Assembly (NCBI RefSeq): GCF_009746625.1
Contig: NZ_VWXL01000047.1
Span: 120,066 to 184,065, forward strand
DNA from: Caproicibacter fermentans
Lineage (GTDB): Bacteria; Bacillota; Clostridia; Oscillospirales; Acutalibacteraceae
Reading direction: 5' to 3'
DNA: 64,000 nucleotides
Positions 1 through 7,320 of the stretch are shown here, one piece after another. The position numbers were made by a program, and so were the translations under genes. The notes beneath the pieces were generated by a model that saw only the letters and a program-made list of their open reading frames with translations, ran no database searches and was not told the DNA's origin. Numbering within the stretch: the first letter of the stretch is position 1; every line of letters begins with the position of its first letter.

Positions 1-49
1 CAAGAGTCGATTTGCCGCTGCCGCTATACCCTAAAATTGCGATTTTCAT
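1..49 (-). CDS. P-loop nucleotide kinase-like protein, N-terminal 16 residues only
   Basis: The minus strand opens with ATG at 49 and reads [16 protein letters not shown] before the window ends. This is a textbook Walker A loop at the very N-terminus, as in the adenylate-kinase-like family annotated as DNA topology modulation (FlaR-type) proteins and in small nucleotide kinases. Only the loop is visible, so the substrate cannot be named. It lies 22 bases downstream of the MFS gene on the same strand and may be co-transcribed with it. Confidence 0.6.
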   Translation of the reverse strand, partial: MKIAILGYSGSGKSTL

Positions 50-71
50 ATTTCACCGCCCACTGCCATGG

Positions 72-1334
72 TTAAAGCTGCGTTTTGTCCGGCGCGCATT
101 CTTTAACCTCAACCCTTTGAGTTGCGTAAAACCCGATTGCGGCGCCCAGCGCGGCGGCAATTACCCCCACCAGCAGCATGGTTCCGACTCCTTCGCTGTC
201 TAAAAGAAGTCCGCCGAACAAGCTGGCCGTAACTCCGCCGAAGGTGGTTGCGGCCGTCATGAAGGCCTGGCCCTTGGCCAGGTCTTCTTCTTTGATCACT
301 TCATTCACATAATAGATGGAAGCCGGAATGAACAGCGCATAAGAGCAGAACTGCAGCACCTGCGCGGCATAGAGCATCCGGACACTGGTCGCCATCAAAG
401 TGATCACTGTTTTCACCGTAAAGAAAACGAGAGAAAATTTTAAAATTGAGCTGCAGCGGATCTTTCTGACAAGGAAATCGCAGAGCATCATCGCGGGCAA
501 TTCAATCGCCGCCGCAATCCCGGTTGCGATCCCCATTTCTTTCGAGGTGCCGCCCACATGCTCCGTAATCTGTATAAAGTAGTTATTGATCATGGAGTGA
601 GAGCAAAATGTAAGAGAAACCGCGACCATCAATGCCGCAAATCGTTTGTTATGGGACAAAAATGATAGCACAGACTCCGGATTCGCGCTCTTAGACTCCA
701 TTTGTCCTTGGGAAGATTCCGTTTGGACTGTTCCGGATTTCAAAGCAAACTGGCACTTTGAAAAAAAGAAAATCACCAAACAAAGCGCCGAATAAAGTCC
801 AACCGAAATAACGGAAAGCGAATTCGTGCCGAATTGTTGAACCAGAATTCCCAAAAGAACGGAAAGCACGGCATACGACAGGGATCCGAATCCTCTTGAA
901 AAGCCGAAGTTGATTTCAATGCCCTGATTAATGATCCTCATTCCCAAGGAGTTCAGAAAGGGCTGCAAACTAAAAAGAACGGTAAGCTCAAGGATAAAAA
1001 GAGCCGCCAGGACGGGGGAAACATGTGAAAGAAAGCACCGAGCCGCAGCGAAGGCGCCCGCTGTTCCCGCCATCGCAATAATGATGCCGTTTATCGTAAT
1101 TTTCTCCGATCTGTCGGCCAGTCCGGCAATCAAAGGCTGCAAAAATACCGCCAGAATATTCGCGACAGCAAGCACAATGCCAATCTGGCTGTTTCTGAAC
1201 GATTTAGACAGCAGAAACACCGACGCGAAATTCAGGCTGCTGCAAAACGCAGACCAGTAAAAGCCCTGCGCCGCGGAATACCAAACGGTAAATCTCAAGT
1301 TCAGGTCTTTGCGGATATTGATAGGACCAGCCAC
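72..1334 (-). CDS. MFS transporter (MFS_1-like / LacY-like superfamily)
   Basis: A 420-residue hydrophobic protein of the usual MFS length with about twelve membrane segments. The N-terminal part (LRFTVWYSAAQGFYWSAFCS) resembles the MFS_1-like/nucleoside:H+ symporter group, and residues around 65-75 (GLADRSEK) match the cytoplasmic loop between helices 2 and 3. It should be a proton-coupled permease in the cytoplasmic membrane. The substrate is unknown. The start used is GTG at 1334; no good ribosome-binding site precedes it, so the N-terminus may be a few residues off. It is divergent from the ATP-grasp/aminomutase pair and could export or import a product of that pair, which is only inference. 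Confidence 0.8.
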   Translation of the reverse strand: MAGPINIRKDLNLRFTVWYSAAQGFYWSAFCSSLNFASVFLLSKSFRNSQIGIVLAVANILAVFLQPLIAGLADRSEKITINGIIIAMAGTAGAFAAARCFLSHVSPVLAALFILELTVLFSLQPFLNSLGMRIINQGIEINFGFSRGFGSLSYAVLSVLLGILVQQFGTNSLSVISVGLYSALCLVIFFFSKCQFALKSGTVQTESSQGQMESKSANPESVLSFLSHNKRFAALMVAVSLTFCSHSMINNYFIQITEHVGGTSKEMGIATGIAAAIELPAMMLCDFLVRKIRCSSILKFSLVFFTVKTVITLMATSVRMLYAAQVLQFCSYALFIPASIYYVNEVIKEEDLAKGQAFMTAATTFGGVTASLFGGLLLDSEGVGTMLLVGVIAAALGAAIGFYATQRVEVKECAPDKTQL

Positions 1335-1750
1335 CTTTTCACGGAAGTAAAAGCGAACGAAAAGCCAATGATTTCGTCTGAAAAAAAGGTATTTTATTCA
1401 GAAATCACAATTAATTATACTTCAGAAAAACCGGCAGTTCAACAAGGGACGGTTTAATTTTTTTCAATTCCCGGAGAACAAGGCGAATCGCGCGGAACAC
1501 TCTCTTCCCAAATATGCGCTTCTGTCACAGGAGAATAAAAACAAAGTTTGACATTCGATGATTGACCCAGACATTTTTCGAAAGTAACAGGGCCAGCCGG
1601 ATATTTGAGAAAAACGATTCCACATTGCCGCATTTGTGAAGAAACGGCGATTTTTCAAGATTTTCTTTTACATCCATTTTGCTATAATGAAGCAAGCAAA
1701 AATAAACGGTGGTTCTCTCAAAATTTATAAAGAAAACGAGAGTGTTTTGA
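1335..1750. other. Divergent intergenic region, no gene recognised
   Basis: About 415 bases between the MFS gene and the ATP-grasp gene. Short frames in it have no recognisable homology. It holds the extended -10 promoter of the rightward operon near 1680 and is AT-rich around 1380-1430, where the leftward promoter probably lies. Confidence 0.5.
1680..1688 (+). promoter_or_regulatory. Extended -10 promoter element upstream of ATP-grasp gene
   Basis: TGCTATAAT is a perfect extended -10 (TGnTATAAT). No good -35 lies 17 bases upstream, as is common for extended -10 promoters. The ATG of the next gene is about 60 bases downstream. Confidence 0.5.
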
Positions 1751-2791
1751 ATGGAAAATGACAGCTTTCCTCCCCCGTTAAAAATCGGAATTGCTTATAA
1801 TCTGCAAAAGGGTTCTTCATCTGGGGCCGAAGACATGGAGGCGGAATACGACTCTTTCGAAACGATCAAAGCCATACGGGAAGCGCTGGAATCTGCGGGA
1901 CTTCGCGCAGAGCTTTTAGAAGCCGACTCTGAATTTATTGAAAAAGTAAAAAGCGCCGGGGTCGATCTTGTTTTCAACATCGCCGAAGGCACCCAGGGCA
2001 GAGGCAGGGAATCGCAGATCCCTGCCATTTTGAGTTTTTTGGGCATTCCCTTCTCCGGCTCGGATGAAACGACGCTTGCCGTATCGCTGGACAAAGCGCT
2101 TGCCAAGCGATATCTTTCGACCTATCAGATTACAACCCCCCATTATCAGTATCTGAAAAACCCGCAGGCTCGGCGAAACGCTTCCCTCCGGTTTCCGCTG
2201 ATCGTCAAGCCGGATTCCGAAGGCTCCGGCAAGGGAATCACCGAGCTTGCCGTGGTGGAAAACGAGGAACAATTAGACGGAGTCCTTGCAAGGAATTTCA
2301 GCCTTTACGATGAACCCATGCTTTTGGAGGAGTACATCCCCGGGCGTGAATTCACGGTTGGCATTTTAGGCAACGAAGACCGGCTGACCGTGTTTGAACC
2401 GATGGAAATCTGCTATCTTCAGCAAGGGATTGGGAACCGGATTTACAGTTACAGGATCAAAAAAAACTATCGGCATTATGTCAAATACCAATGCCCGGCC
2501 AGTCTTGACCCGGAATTATGCGAGTTCATGAAAAAAACGGCAAAAGAAATCTATCAAGCGCTGGAATGCAGGGATTTTTCACGGATCGATTTCCGCCTTT
2601 CAGAGGATGAAACTCTCTATTTTATCGAAATCAACCCTCTGCCCGGTCTGGCCCCCAATTACAGCGACTACCCCATGCTGGCGGAGTTTTGCGGCATGGA
2701 TTACAGGACCTTGATTTTGAGCGTTCTGAACAGCGCGCTTGTGCGATACGGGATGAACCCGGTCGCTCTGAATCGAGGGGATCTTCCATAA
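1751..2791 (+). CDS. ATP-grasp ligase of the D-alanine-D-alanine ligase fold, not a canonical Ddl
   Basis: 346 residues. The C-terminal part carries ATP-grasp features: a conserved KPDSEGSGKGI segment (about residue 157), LLEEYIPGREFTVGIL (about 196-211) and the metal-binding FIEINPLPGL close to the C-terminus. The N-terminal part (KIGIAYNLQKGSSSGAEDME) lacks the GG-S-EHEVS signature of true Ddl enzymes. The reaction should be ATP-dependent carboxylate-amine ligation. The next gene, a lysine 2,3-aminomutase homologue, starts inside or immediately after this one, so the two are translationally coupled. I infer that the ligase acts on a beta-amino acid such as beta-lysine; this is not shown by the sequence. 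Confidence 0.78.
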   Translation: MENDSFPPPLKIGIAYNLQKGSSSGAEDMEAEYDSFETIKAIREALESAGLRAELLEADSEFIEKVKSAGVDLVFNIAEGTQGRGRESQIPAILSFLGIPFSGSDETTLAVSLDKALAKRYLSTYQITTPHYQYLKNPQARRNASLRFPLIVKPDSEGSGKGITELAVVENEEQLDGVLARNFSLYDEPMLLEEYIPGREFTVGILGNEDRLTVFEPMEICYLQQGIGNRIYSYRIKKNYRHYVKYQCPASLDPELCEFMKKTAKEIYQALECRDFSRIDFRLSEDETLYFIEINPLPGLAPNYSDYPMLAEFCGMDYRTLILSVLNSALVRYGMNPVALNRGDLP

Positions 2792-3903
2792 ACAGTTATC
2801 ATAACGCCGGGCCCTGGTCGGGGGTTGCGGCTGAACAGTGGAACGACTGGAAATGGCAGATGCACAACAGAATCACAACCGCGGAACAGCTTGCAAAGGT
2901 CGTTCCCCTTCCCGACAAAGAACAGGCTGAAATCGAACAATGCCTTCGGCGCTTCCGTATGGCGATCACACCTTATTACGCCTCCCTGATTGATCCGAAC
3001 CAGCCGGACAGTCCGATTCGAAAGCAGGCGGTTCCGTCCATCCGCGAGCTTCAGGTTGATCCCTGCGACCAGACGGATCCCCTGTGTGAAGACCGCTATT
3101 CCCCCGAAAACGGGCTGGTGCACCGCTATCCGGACAGAGTTCTGTTCCTTCTGACCCATCAATGCTCCATGTACTGCCGGCACTGCACCCGGCGCAGAAT
3201 GGTCGGATGCGAAGATTTTTCTCTGGGCGCCGATGATCTCGACAAGGCGTTCGGCTACATAGAGCGGCATCAGGAGGTTCGGGATGTTCTTCTTTCCGGC
3301 GGCGATCCGTTTGTATTATCGGATGAGTGGCTGGAAAAAGTCATTCAGAGGCTTCGTTCCATTCCTCATGTGGAAATCATCCGCATCGGAACCAGGACTC
3401 CCGTGGTACTGCCGATGCGGATTACCGACCATCTGCTTTCCATGCTGAAGAAGTACCAGCCGATCTGGATCAATACTCACTTCAACCATCCGGACGAAAT
3501 TACGCCCGATTCCGCGCGGGCCTGCGAAAAAATTGTGGACGCCGGCATTCCCCTGGGAAACCAGAGCGTTCTGCTTCGCGGCGTTAACGACCGGCGGGAC
3601 ACCCTGATCAGGCTGTTTACCGGGCTGGTTCAAATCCGCGTTCGCCCCTACTACCTGTATCAGTGCGACCTTTCCAGCGGCATCGGCCATTTTCGAACTC
3701 CTGTTGCGGAAGGCATCGAAATGATGAAGCAAATCCGCGGTTATATTTCCGGCTTCGCCGTACCGGAGTTTGTGATTGATCTGCCCGGAGGCGGAGGGAA
3801 AACCCCCGCCTCTATGGATTACATTGTTCACATGGACAACCGGGAAACCGTCATGAAAAATTTTGAAGGGAAGCAATACCGCTACCCGGATCCGCTTCGA
3901 TAA
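2689..3903 (+). CDS. KamA-family radical SAM lysine 2,3-aminomutase homologue
   Basis: Radical SAM, PLP-dependent aminomutase. The CSMYCRHC cluster motif binds the 4Fe-4S/SAM (Cys 159, 163, 166 in this frame), PGGGGKTP carries the PLP lysine (371), and both aspartates that bind the lysine side chain in clostridial KamA are conserved at the same spacing (Asp327 in QCDLSSG, Asp364 in VIDLPGGGG). Glutamate mutases replace these two residues, so a lysine-type substrate is favoured. The protein ends right after the barrel and lacks the C-terminal Cys-rich zinc-binding tail of classical KamA. The TTG at 2689 is the only canonical start before the conserved WNDWKWQ block. A GAGGGG at 2775-2780 suggests real initiation near 2788, where only ATA is found. 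Confidence 0.85.
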   Translation: MRHGLQDLDFERSEQRACAIRDEPGRSESRGSSINSYHNAGPWSGVAAEQWNDWKWQMHNRITTAEQLAKVVPLPDKEQAEIEQCLRRFRMAITPYYASLIDPNQPDSPIRKQAVPSIRELQVDPCDQTDPLCEDRYSPENGLVHRYPDRVLFLLTHQCSMYCRHCTRRRMVGCEDFSLGADDLDKAFGYIERHQEVRDVLLSGGDPFVLSDEWLEKVIQRLRSIPHVEIIRIGTRTPVVLPMRITDHLLSMLKKYQPIWINTHFNHPDEITPDSARACEKIVDAGIPLGNQSVLLRGVNDRRDTLIRLFTGLVQIRVRPYYLYQCDLSSGIGHFRTPVAEGIEMMKQIRGYISGFAVPEFVIDLPGGGGKTPASMDYIVHMDNRETVMKNFEGKQYRYPDPLR

Positions 3904-3915
3904 GGCGTCCCAAAC

Positions 3916-3982
3916 CGCAGCATATAATCTGTACGCTGCGATACGACTGATATCGCAGCCTGCATCGAACCCGATGCAACAG
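3916..3982 (+). promoter_or_regulatory. Alternative hairpins after kamA-like gene
   Basis: CGCAGC (3916-3921) can pair with GCTGCG (3935-3940), while GCTGCGATA (3935-3943) can instead pair with TATCGCAGC (3951-3959), a perfect 9-bp stem. A third hairpin, GCATCG/CGATGC, follows. There is no U-run, so these are not standard terminators. They could protect the 3' end or form mutually exclusive folds. Confidence 0.45.
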
Positions 3983-4000
3983 GAAACCAATACGGCAAAT

Positions 4001-4029
4001 TTGACATTTTGATAAAAATCCGTTATAAT
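4001..4029 (+). promoter_or_regulatory. Consensus sigma-A promoter of amino-acid ABC operon
   Basis: TTGACA (4001-4006), a 17-base spacer and TATAAT (4024-4029): a perfect consensus promoter. Transcription should start near 4036, about 140 bases before the substrate-binding-protein start. Confidence 0.85.
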
Positions 4030-4155
4030 AACAGACAACTTTACAGAATATGTAAGTTGCCTGTTATTATTTTCCAATTAGTTCTTAAAGAATGAATTGG
4101 AACTATATTTTTAATAGATGCTACAACTCACAACAAAGTTAAAAATTGTAAGTTG
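4025..4155 (+). promoter_or_regulatory. Operator-like palindromes in the leader of the ABC operon
   Basis: Arms ATAATAACAG (4025-4034) and CTGTTATTAT (4061-4070) enclose CAACTTTACA (4036-4045) and TGTAAGTTG (4051-4059), giving a 46-bp near-palindrome over the -10 box and start site. A second copy of the inner motif, CAACTCACAA (4124-4133) with TTGTAAGTTG (4146-4155), lies just before the ribosome-binding site. Between them TTCCAATT/AATTGGAA (4072-4102) forms a hairpin followed by a short T-rich stretch. Two copies of one palindrome suggest a repressor with cooperative binding. Confidence 0.55.
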
Positions 4156-4175
4156 CTATTTGAAAGGAGACCAAA

Positions 4176-5033
4176 ATGATTATGAAAAGAATTGGCCGGA
4201 TGATCGCAGCTGCTCTTTCGGTATGCATGCTGTTGTCCGCATGTTCTCCCTCTAGCGGAATGCAGGACGGCCAGTCGGCCGTCAACACATCCGGAAGCCA
4301 GGCCAGTGCGCCGAAAAGCGGCGACACCAGTCTTCAGCGCGTATTAGACGCAGGCAAGCTAACGGTGGTCGGCAGCGGCGGTTACCCGCCCTTTAATTAC
4401 ATAGATGACAGCGGCAATGTCATCGGCTTTGATGTGGACGTTGGGCAAGAAATCGCCAAGAGGATGGGCGTCAAACTGAATTACGTTACCAGTGAGTGGT
4501 CCGGTCTGATCGAAGGGCTGCGCAACAGTCGATACGATGCGATCCTTGGAAGCATGGCGATCACGGAGGAGCGGCTCCAGTCCGTCAATTTTACGACTCC
4601 GTACTATTATTCGGGGGCTCAATTAGTGGTAAGAAGCGATTCAGGCTTCACCGATCCCAATCAACTGAAAGGTAAGAAAATCGCCGTTGCGACCGGCACA
4701 AATTTCGAGCAGGATGTAAACGCCCTGGGCGCGGAGAGTGCTCTTTACGATGACGACAATTCGACGATGCTGGAGCTAATCAGCGGTCGGGTTGACGGAG
4801 TCATTACCGACCGGCTGGTGGCGCTGGAAGCCAAACGCAAAATGAAGGAAGGCGACCGGTTTCAACTGCTTGGCAAAGTTATGCGCGTTGAAAAAATGGG
4901 AATCGCAGTGAATCAAAACGACACGTCCCTATTAAACAAGCTGAACGAAATCGTTCAGGCCATGCACGACGACGGAACACTGACGCAAATCAGCAAAAAA
5001 TGGCAGGGCGGCGCGGACATTACGGTTCAGTAG
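4176..5033 (+). CDS. Polar amino-acid ABC transporter substrate-binding lipoprotein
   Basis: 285 residues, family SBP_bac_3. A lipoprotein signal ends in LLSAC (Cys about residue 23), followed by a Ser/Gln-rich linker, so the protein is lipid-anchored outside the membrane. Residues from about 50 show the family pattern: KLTVVGSGGYPPFNYID, GFDVDVGQEIAKRMGV, and GLRNSRYDAILGSMAITEER. It delivers a polar amino acid to the permease and ATPase that follow. Start chosen at ATG 4176, seven bases after AAAGGAGA. Its position downstream of the aminomutase pair makes a lysine- or beta-lysine-related ligand attractive, but ligand identity cannot be read from sequence. Confidence 0.9.
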   Translation: MIMKRIGRMIAAALSVCMLLSACSPSSGMQDGQSAVNTSGSQASAPKSGDTSLQRVLDAGKLTVVGSGGYPPFNYIDDSGNVIGFDVDVGQEIAKRMGVKLNYVTSEWSGLIEGLRNSRYDAILGSMAITEERLQSVNFTTPYYYSGAQLVVRSDSGFTDPNQLKGKKIAVATGTNFEQDVNALGAESALYDDDNSTMLELISGRVDGVITDRLVALEAKRKMKEGDRFQLLGKVMRVEKMGIAVNQNDTSLLNKLNEIVQAMHDDGTLTQISKKWQGGADITVQ

Positions 5034-5058
5034 GTCCAAAAACGAGAGAGACACGACA

Positions 5059-5076
5059 GGGTCCGTGAACGGGCCC
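5059..5076 (+). other. Intercistronic hairpin between binding protein and permease genes
   Basis: GGGTCCG and CGGGCCC pair around a TGAA loop. A hairpin at this point of ABC operons commonly stabilises the upstream message so that the binding protein is made in excess. Confidence 0.5.
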
Positions 5077-5101
5077 TATCGCCGTGGAAGGTGAGTTTTA
5101 T

Positions 5102-5764
5102 TTGAACGAATGGATTACATATATTACGAAATATTTCAGAGTCTTTGTCCCTGCCTCTGTGATGACATTGAAGGTTACAACATTCGGAATCCTCATCGGG
5201 ATTCTGCTCGGAATGTTTTTTGCCCTGATGCGCATTTCGAAATACCGGGCGCTGGCCGTTCCGGCTAAAGCCTATATCTGGGTGATCCGAGGCACTCCCC
5301 TGCTTTTGCAGCTCCTGCTGATTTATTACGGTCTTGTCGGCGTTGTGAAAATGGATAACCTCCCCGCCGCTTTTGTCGCACTGGGTGTTCACAACGGCGC
5401 GTACATCGCGGAAATTTTCCGCGGGGCGATCCAGTCGGTGGACCGCGGCCAGACGGAAGCCGGGGTTTCGCTTGGGATGACCAGACGGAAGGTCATGCGG
5501 CGCATTATTTTCCCCCAGGCCTTTAAACGAGCTCTGCCTTCCCTGAGCAATCAGTTCATCATCGCGCTGAAGGATTCCTCCCTCGCCAGTTCCATCGCCG
5601 TCCCGGAGCTGCTGCTGAAAGCGAAGCAAATCGGGTCCGCGAACTTCAAGCTGATGGAATCGCTTTCGGTCGCGGCCGTTTTCTATCTGGTAATGACCTC
5701 CGTCTTAACGATTATTACCGGCCTGATCGAACACGCTTTAAAAACCAGCAGCCGTCAGGCGTAA
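5102..5764 (+). CDS. Amino-acid ABC transporter permease (HisM/GlnP type)
   Basis: About 220 residues with four to five membrane segments. The family stretch VIRGTPLLLQLLLIYYG (about residues 62-78) and the EAA coupling loop EAGVSLGMTRRKVMRRIIFPQ (about 120-140) are clear; the latter docks on the ATPase. It forms the homodimeric channel of the importer. Start chosen at TTG 5102 because AAGGTGAG lies six bases upstream; GTG 5084 is an in-frame alternative that overlaps that site. Confidence 0.9.
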   Translation: MNEWITYITKYFRVFVPASVMTLKVTTFGILIGILLGMFFALMRISKYRALAVPAKAYIWVIRGTPLLLQLLLIYYGLVGVVKMDNLPAAFVALGVHNGAYIAEIFRGAIQSVDRGQTEAGVSLGMTRRKVMRRIIFPQAFKRALPSLSNQFIIALKDSSLASSIAVPELLLKAKQIGSANFKLMESLSVAAVFYLVMTSVLTIITGLIEHALKTSSRQA

Positions 5765-5776
5765 GGAGGGTTCCAT

Positions 5777-6499
5777 ATGATAAAAATTGAAAATCTGAGC
5801 AAATGGTTCGGAAAAAATCAGGTTCTGGACAATATCAGCCTGAATGTGGACCCGAGCGAAGTGGTGGTCATCATCGGCCCCAGCGGCTCCGGAAAAAGCA
5901 CCCTGCTCCGCTGCGTCAATTTTCTGGAAAAAGCACAGCGGGGCACCATTTCGATCGACGGAAAAGTCTATACGCAGAAAAGCAAAAAGCTGAATTTGAT
6001 GCGCCAGGAGGTTGGAATGGTATTTCAGCATTTTAATCTGTTCCCGCACATGACGGTCATGAATAACGTGATCGAAGGACTGACACAGGTAAAAAAAATA
6101 CCGAAGAGCAGGGCGGTTGAATTGGGAAAAAGCATGCTGGACAAGGTTGGCCTGCTGGACAAAGCGGACACTTACCCCGCGATGATTTCCGGCGGGCAGA
6201 AGCAAAGGGTCGCCATTGCCCGCGCGCTTGTCATGCAGCCTAAAATCATGCTGTTTGACGAGCCCACGTCCGCGCTGGACCCGGAGCTTGTCGTCGATGT
6301 TCTCGAGGTGATGAAAAACCTGGCCGGCGACGGCATGACGATGATGGTCGTCACGCACGAAATGCGCTTTGCCCGCGAGGTTGCCGACAAAGTTGTTTAT
6401 ATGGACCGGGGACGTCTGATTGAATCCGGCACCCCCGATGAGATTTTTGACCACCCGCAGGAACAGAGGACGCAGGAATTTCTCAGCAGAATCCTGTGA
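5777..6499 (+). CDS. Amino-acid ABC transporter ATP-binding protein (GlnQ type)
   Basis: 240 residues, the normal size for the family. Walker [10 protein letters not shown] (about residue 35), Q-loop in [15 protein letters not shown], signature [12 protein letters not shown], Walker [16 protein letters not shown] and the switch histidine in VVTHEMRFA are all intact. It powers the importer encoded just upstream; the gene starts 12 bases after the permease stop with AAGGAGG as ribosome-binding site. Confidence 0.93.
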   Translation: MIKIENLSKWFGKNQVLDNISLNVDPSEVVVIIGPSGSGKSTLLRCVNFLEKAQRGTISIDGKVYTQKSKKLNLMRQEVGMVFQHFNLFPHMTVMNNVIEGLTQVKKIPKSRAVELGKSMLDKVGLLDKADTYPAMISGGQKQRVAIARALVMQPKIMLFDEPTSALDPELVVDVLEVMKNLAGDGMTMMVVTHEMRFAREVADKVVYMDRGRLIESGTPDEIFDHPQEQRTQEFLSRIL

Positions 6500-6571
6500 T
6501 GAGGTCTTTATAGGTATGCGGCGCTCGATTGAGGAAAGGATAATAGCAATATCGTCTGGGAGGTTTCTCAC

Positions 6572-7003
6572 GTGGTGGCTGTTCTTTTCAGCATCCTTGC
6601 GGGCGCCGCAATGAGCGTTCAGGGGGTTATGAATACTCGCCTGAGCGACCGTATCGGCCTTTATGAATCAAATGTTCTGGTACAGGGAATTGCGTTTCTG
6701 CTGTCCGTTCTTGTCCTGCTGTTCCTTGGAAAAGGGAATTTTGCGGAACTGGGCGGCATTAACAAAATCTACCTGCTCGGCGGTTTTCTCGGGATTGTCA
6801 TAACGATTACCGTGATGCTCTCAATCAAAGGACTGGGACCGACCGTTGCAATTTCCATTATTCTGATTTCGCAGCTTGTTGTAGCCGCGCTCATCGACGG
6901 CTGCGGCTGGTTCGACACGGACCGCATTGCTTTTTGCTGGCAGAAATTCGCGGGAGTCGTGCTGATGATCGGCGGCGTTCTGCTTTTTAAGTGGAAAAAT
7001 TAA
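6572..7003 (+). CDS. DMT-superfamily small membrane protein, YdcZ type
   Basis: 143 residues with four to five hydrophobic helices, matching the single-repeat YdcZ (DMT_YdcZ, formerly DUF606) family. Starts MVAVLFSILAGAAMSVQGVM, typical of the family, including the small-residue-rich helix with a conserved Gln. Probably works as a dimer as an efflux or exchange carrier; substrate unknown. Start is GTG 6572 after GGGAGG. It lies 72 bases downstream of the ABC ATPase and may share its transcript. Confidence 0.8.
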   Translation: MVAVLFSILAGAAMSVQGVMNTRLSDRIGLYESNVLVQGIAFLLSVLVLLFLGKGNFAELGGINKIYLLGGFLGIVITITVMLSIKGLGPTVAISIILISQLVVAALIDGCGWFDTDRIAFCWQKFAGVVLMIGGVLLFKWKN

Positions 7004-7081
7004 TGCAGCCTTGTGATCGAATGCTGTTTTCCCCCGGCCGATATGAATTTTTCCGGATAATTGGAGAGGATTGGTTTCGAT

Positions 7082-7267
7082 ATGTATTCCTATATAAAGA
7101 CGGAGCCCGGACAATGGTCCGTCGGAGATTTTACAGAAGAGGGAGAATGGCGGGCCGAAAGCGTATGGTATACGCCCGAGGAGGCCGCGGAACGCGCTCA
7201 CTGGCTGAATGGAGGAAAGACGCCGGTGACGGACGATGATGAAGCAACCTCCAACGGACAGAGATAA
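7082..7267 (+). CDS. Small conserved hypothetical protein, 61 aa
   Basis: Reads MYSYIKTEPGQWSVGDF, then EEGEWRAES and a C-terminal EEAAERAHWLNGG. Small soluble proteins with this YIKTEP...LNGG layout occur in unrelated bacteria; I know no function. ATG 7082 is preferred; GGAGAGGA lies 11 bases upstream. An in-frame TTG at 7061 would add seven residues but overlaps that site. The stop codon sits inside the left arm of the following terminator. Confidence 0.6.
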   Translation: MYSYIKTEPGQWSVGDFTEEGEWRAESVWYTPEEAAERAHWLNGGKTPVTDDDEATSNGQR

Positions 7268-7316
7268 AACAGCACCGCGCGGTTCGGAACGCCGCGCGGT
7301 GCTGTTTTATCTCTGT
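7258..7316. terminator. Bidirectional terminator, 25-bp perfect inverted repeat
   Basis: Arms 7258-7282 and 7292-7316 are exact reverse complements around a 9-base loop. The GC-rich core ACCGCGCGG is flanked by AAAA/TTTT, so it can terminate in both directions between two convergent genes. Confidence 0.93.
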
Positions 7317-7320
7317 CCTG

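Noticed and set aside
1751..2791. True D-alanine-D-alanine ligase
   Set aside because: The N-terminal EHEVS-type signature is missing and the gene is coupled to an aminomutase rather than to cell-wall genes.
4036..4175. Possible lysine riboswitch or T-box in the ABC operon leader
   Set aside because: No T-box AGGGTGGNACCGCG and leader too short for a lysine riboswitch; the palindromes look like DNA operators.
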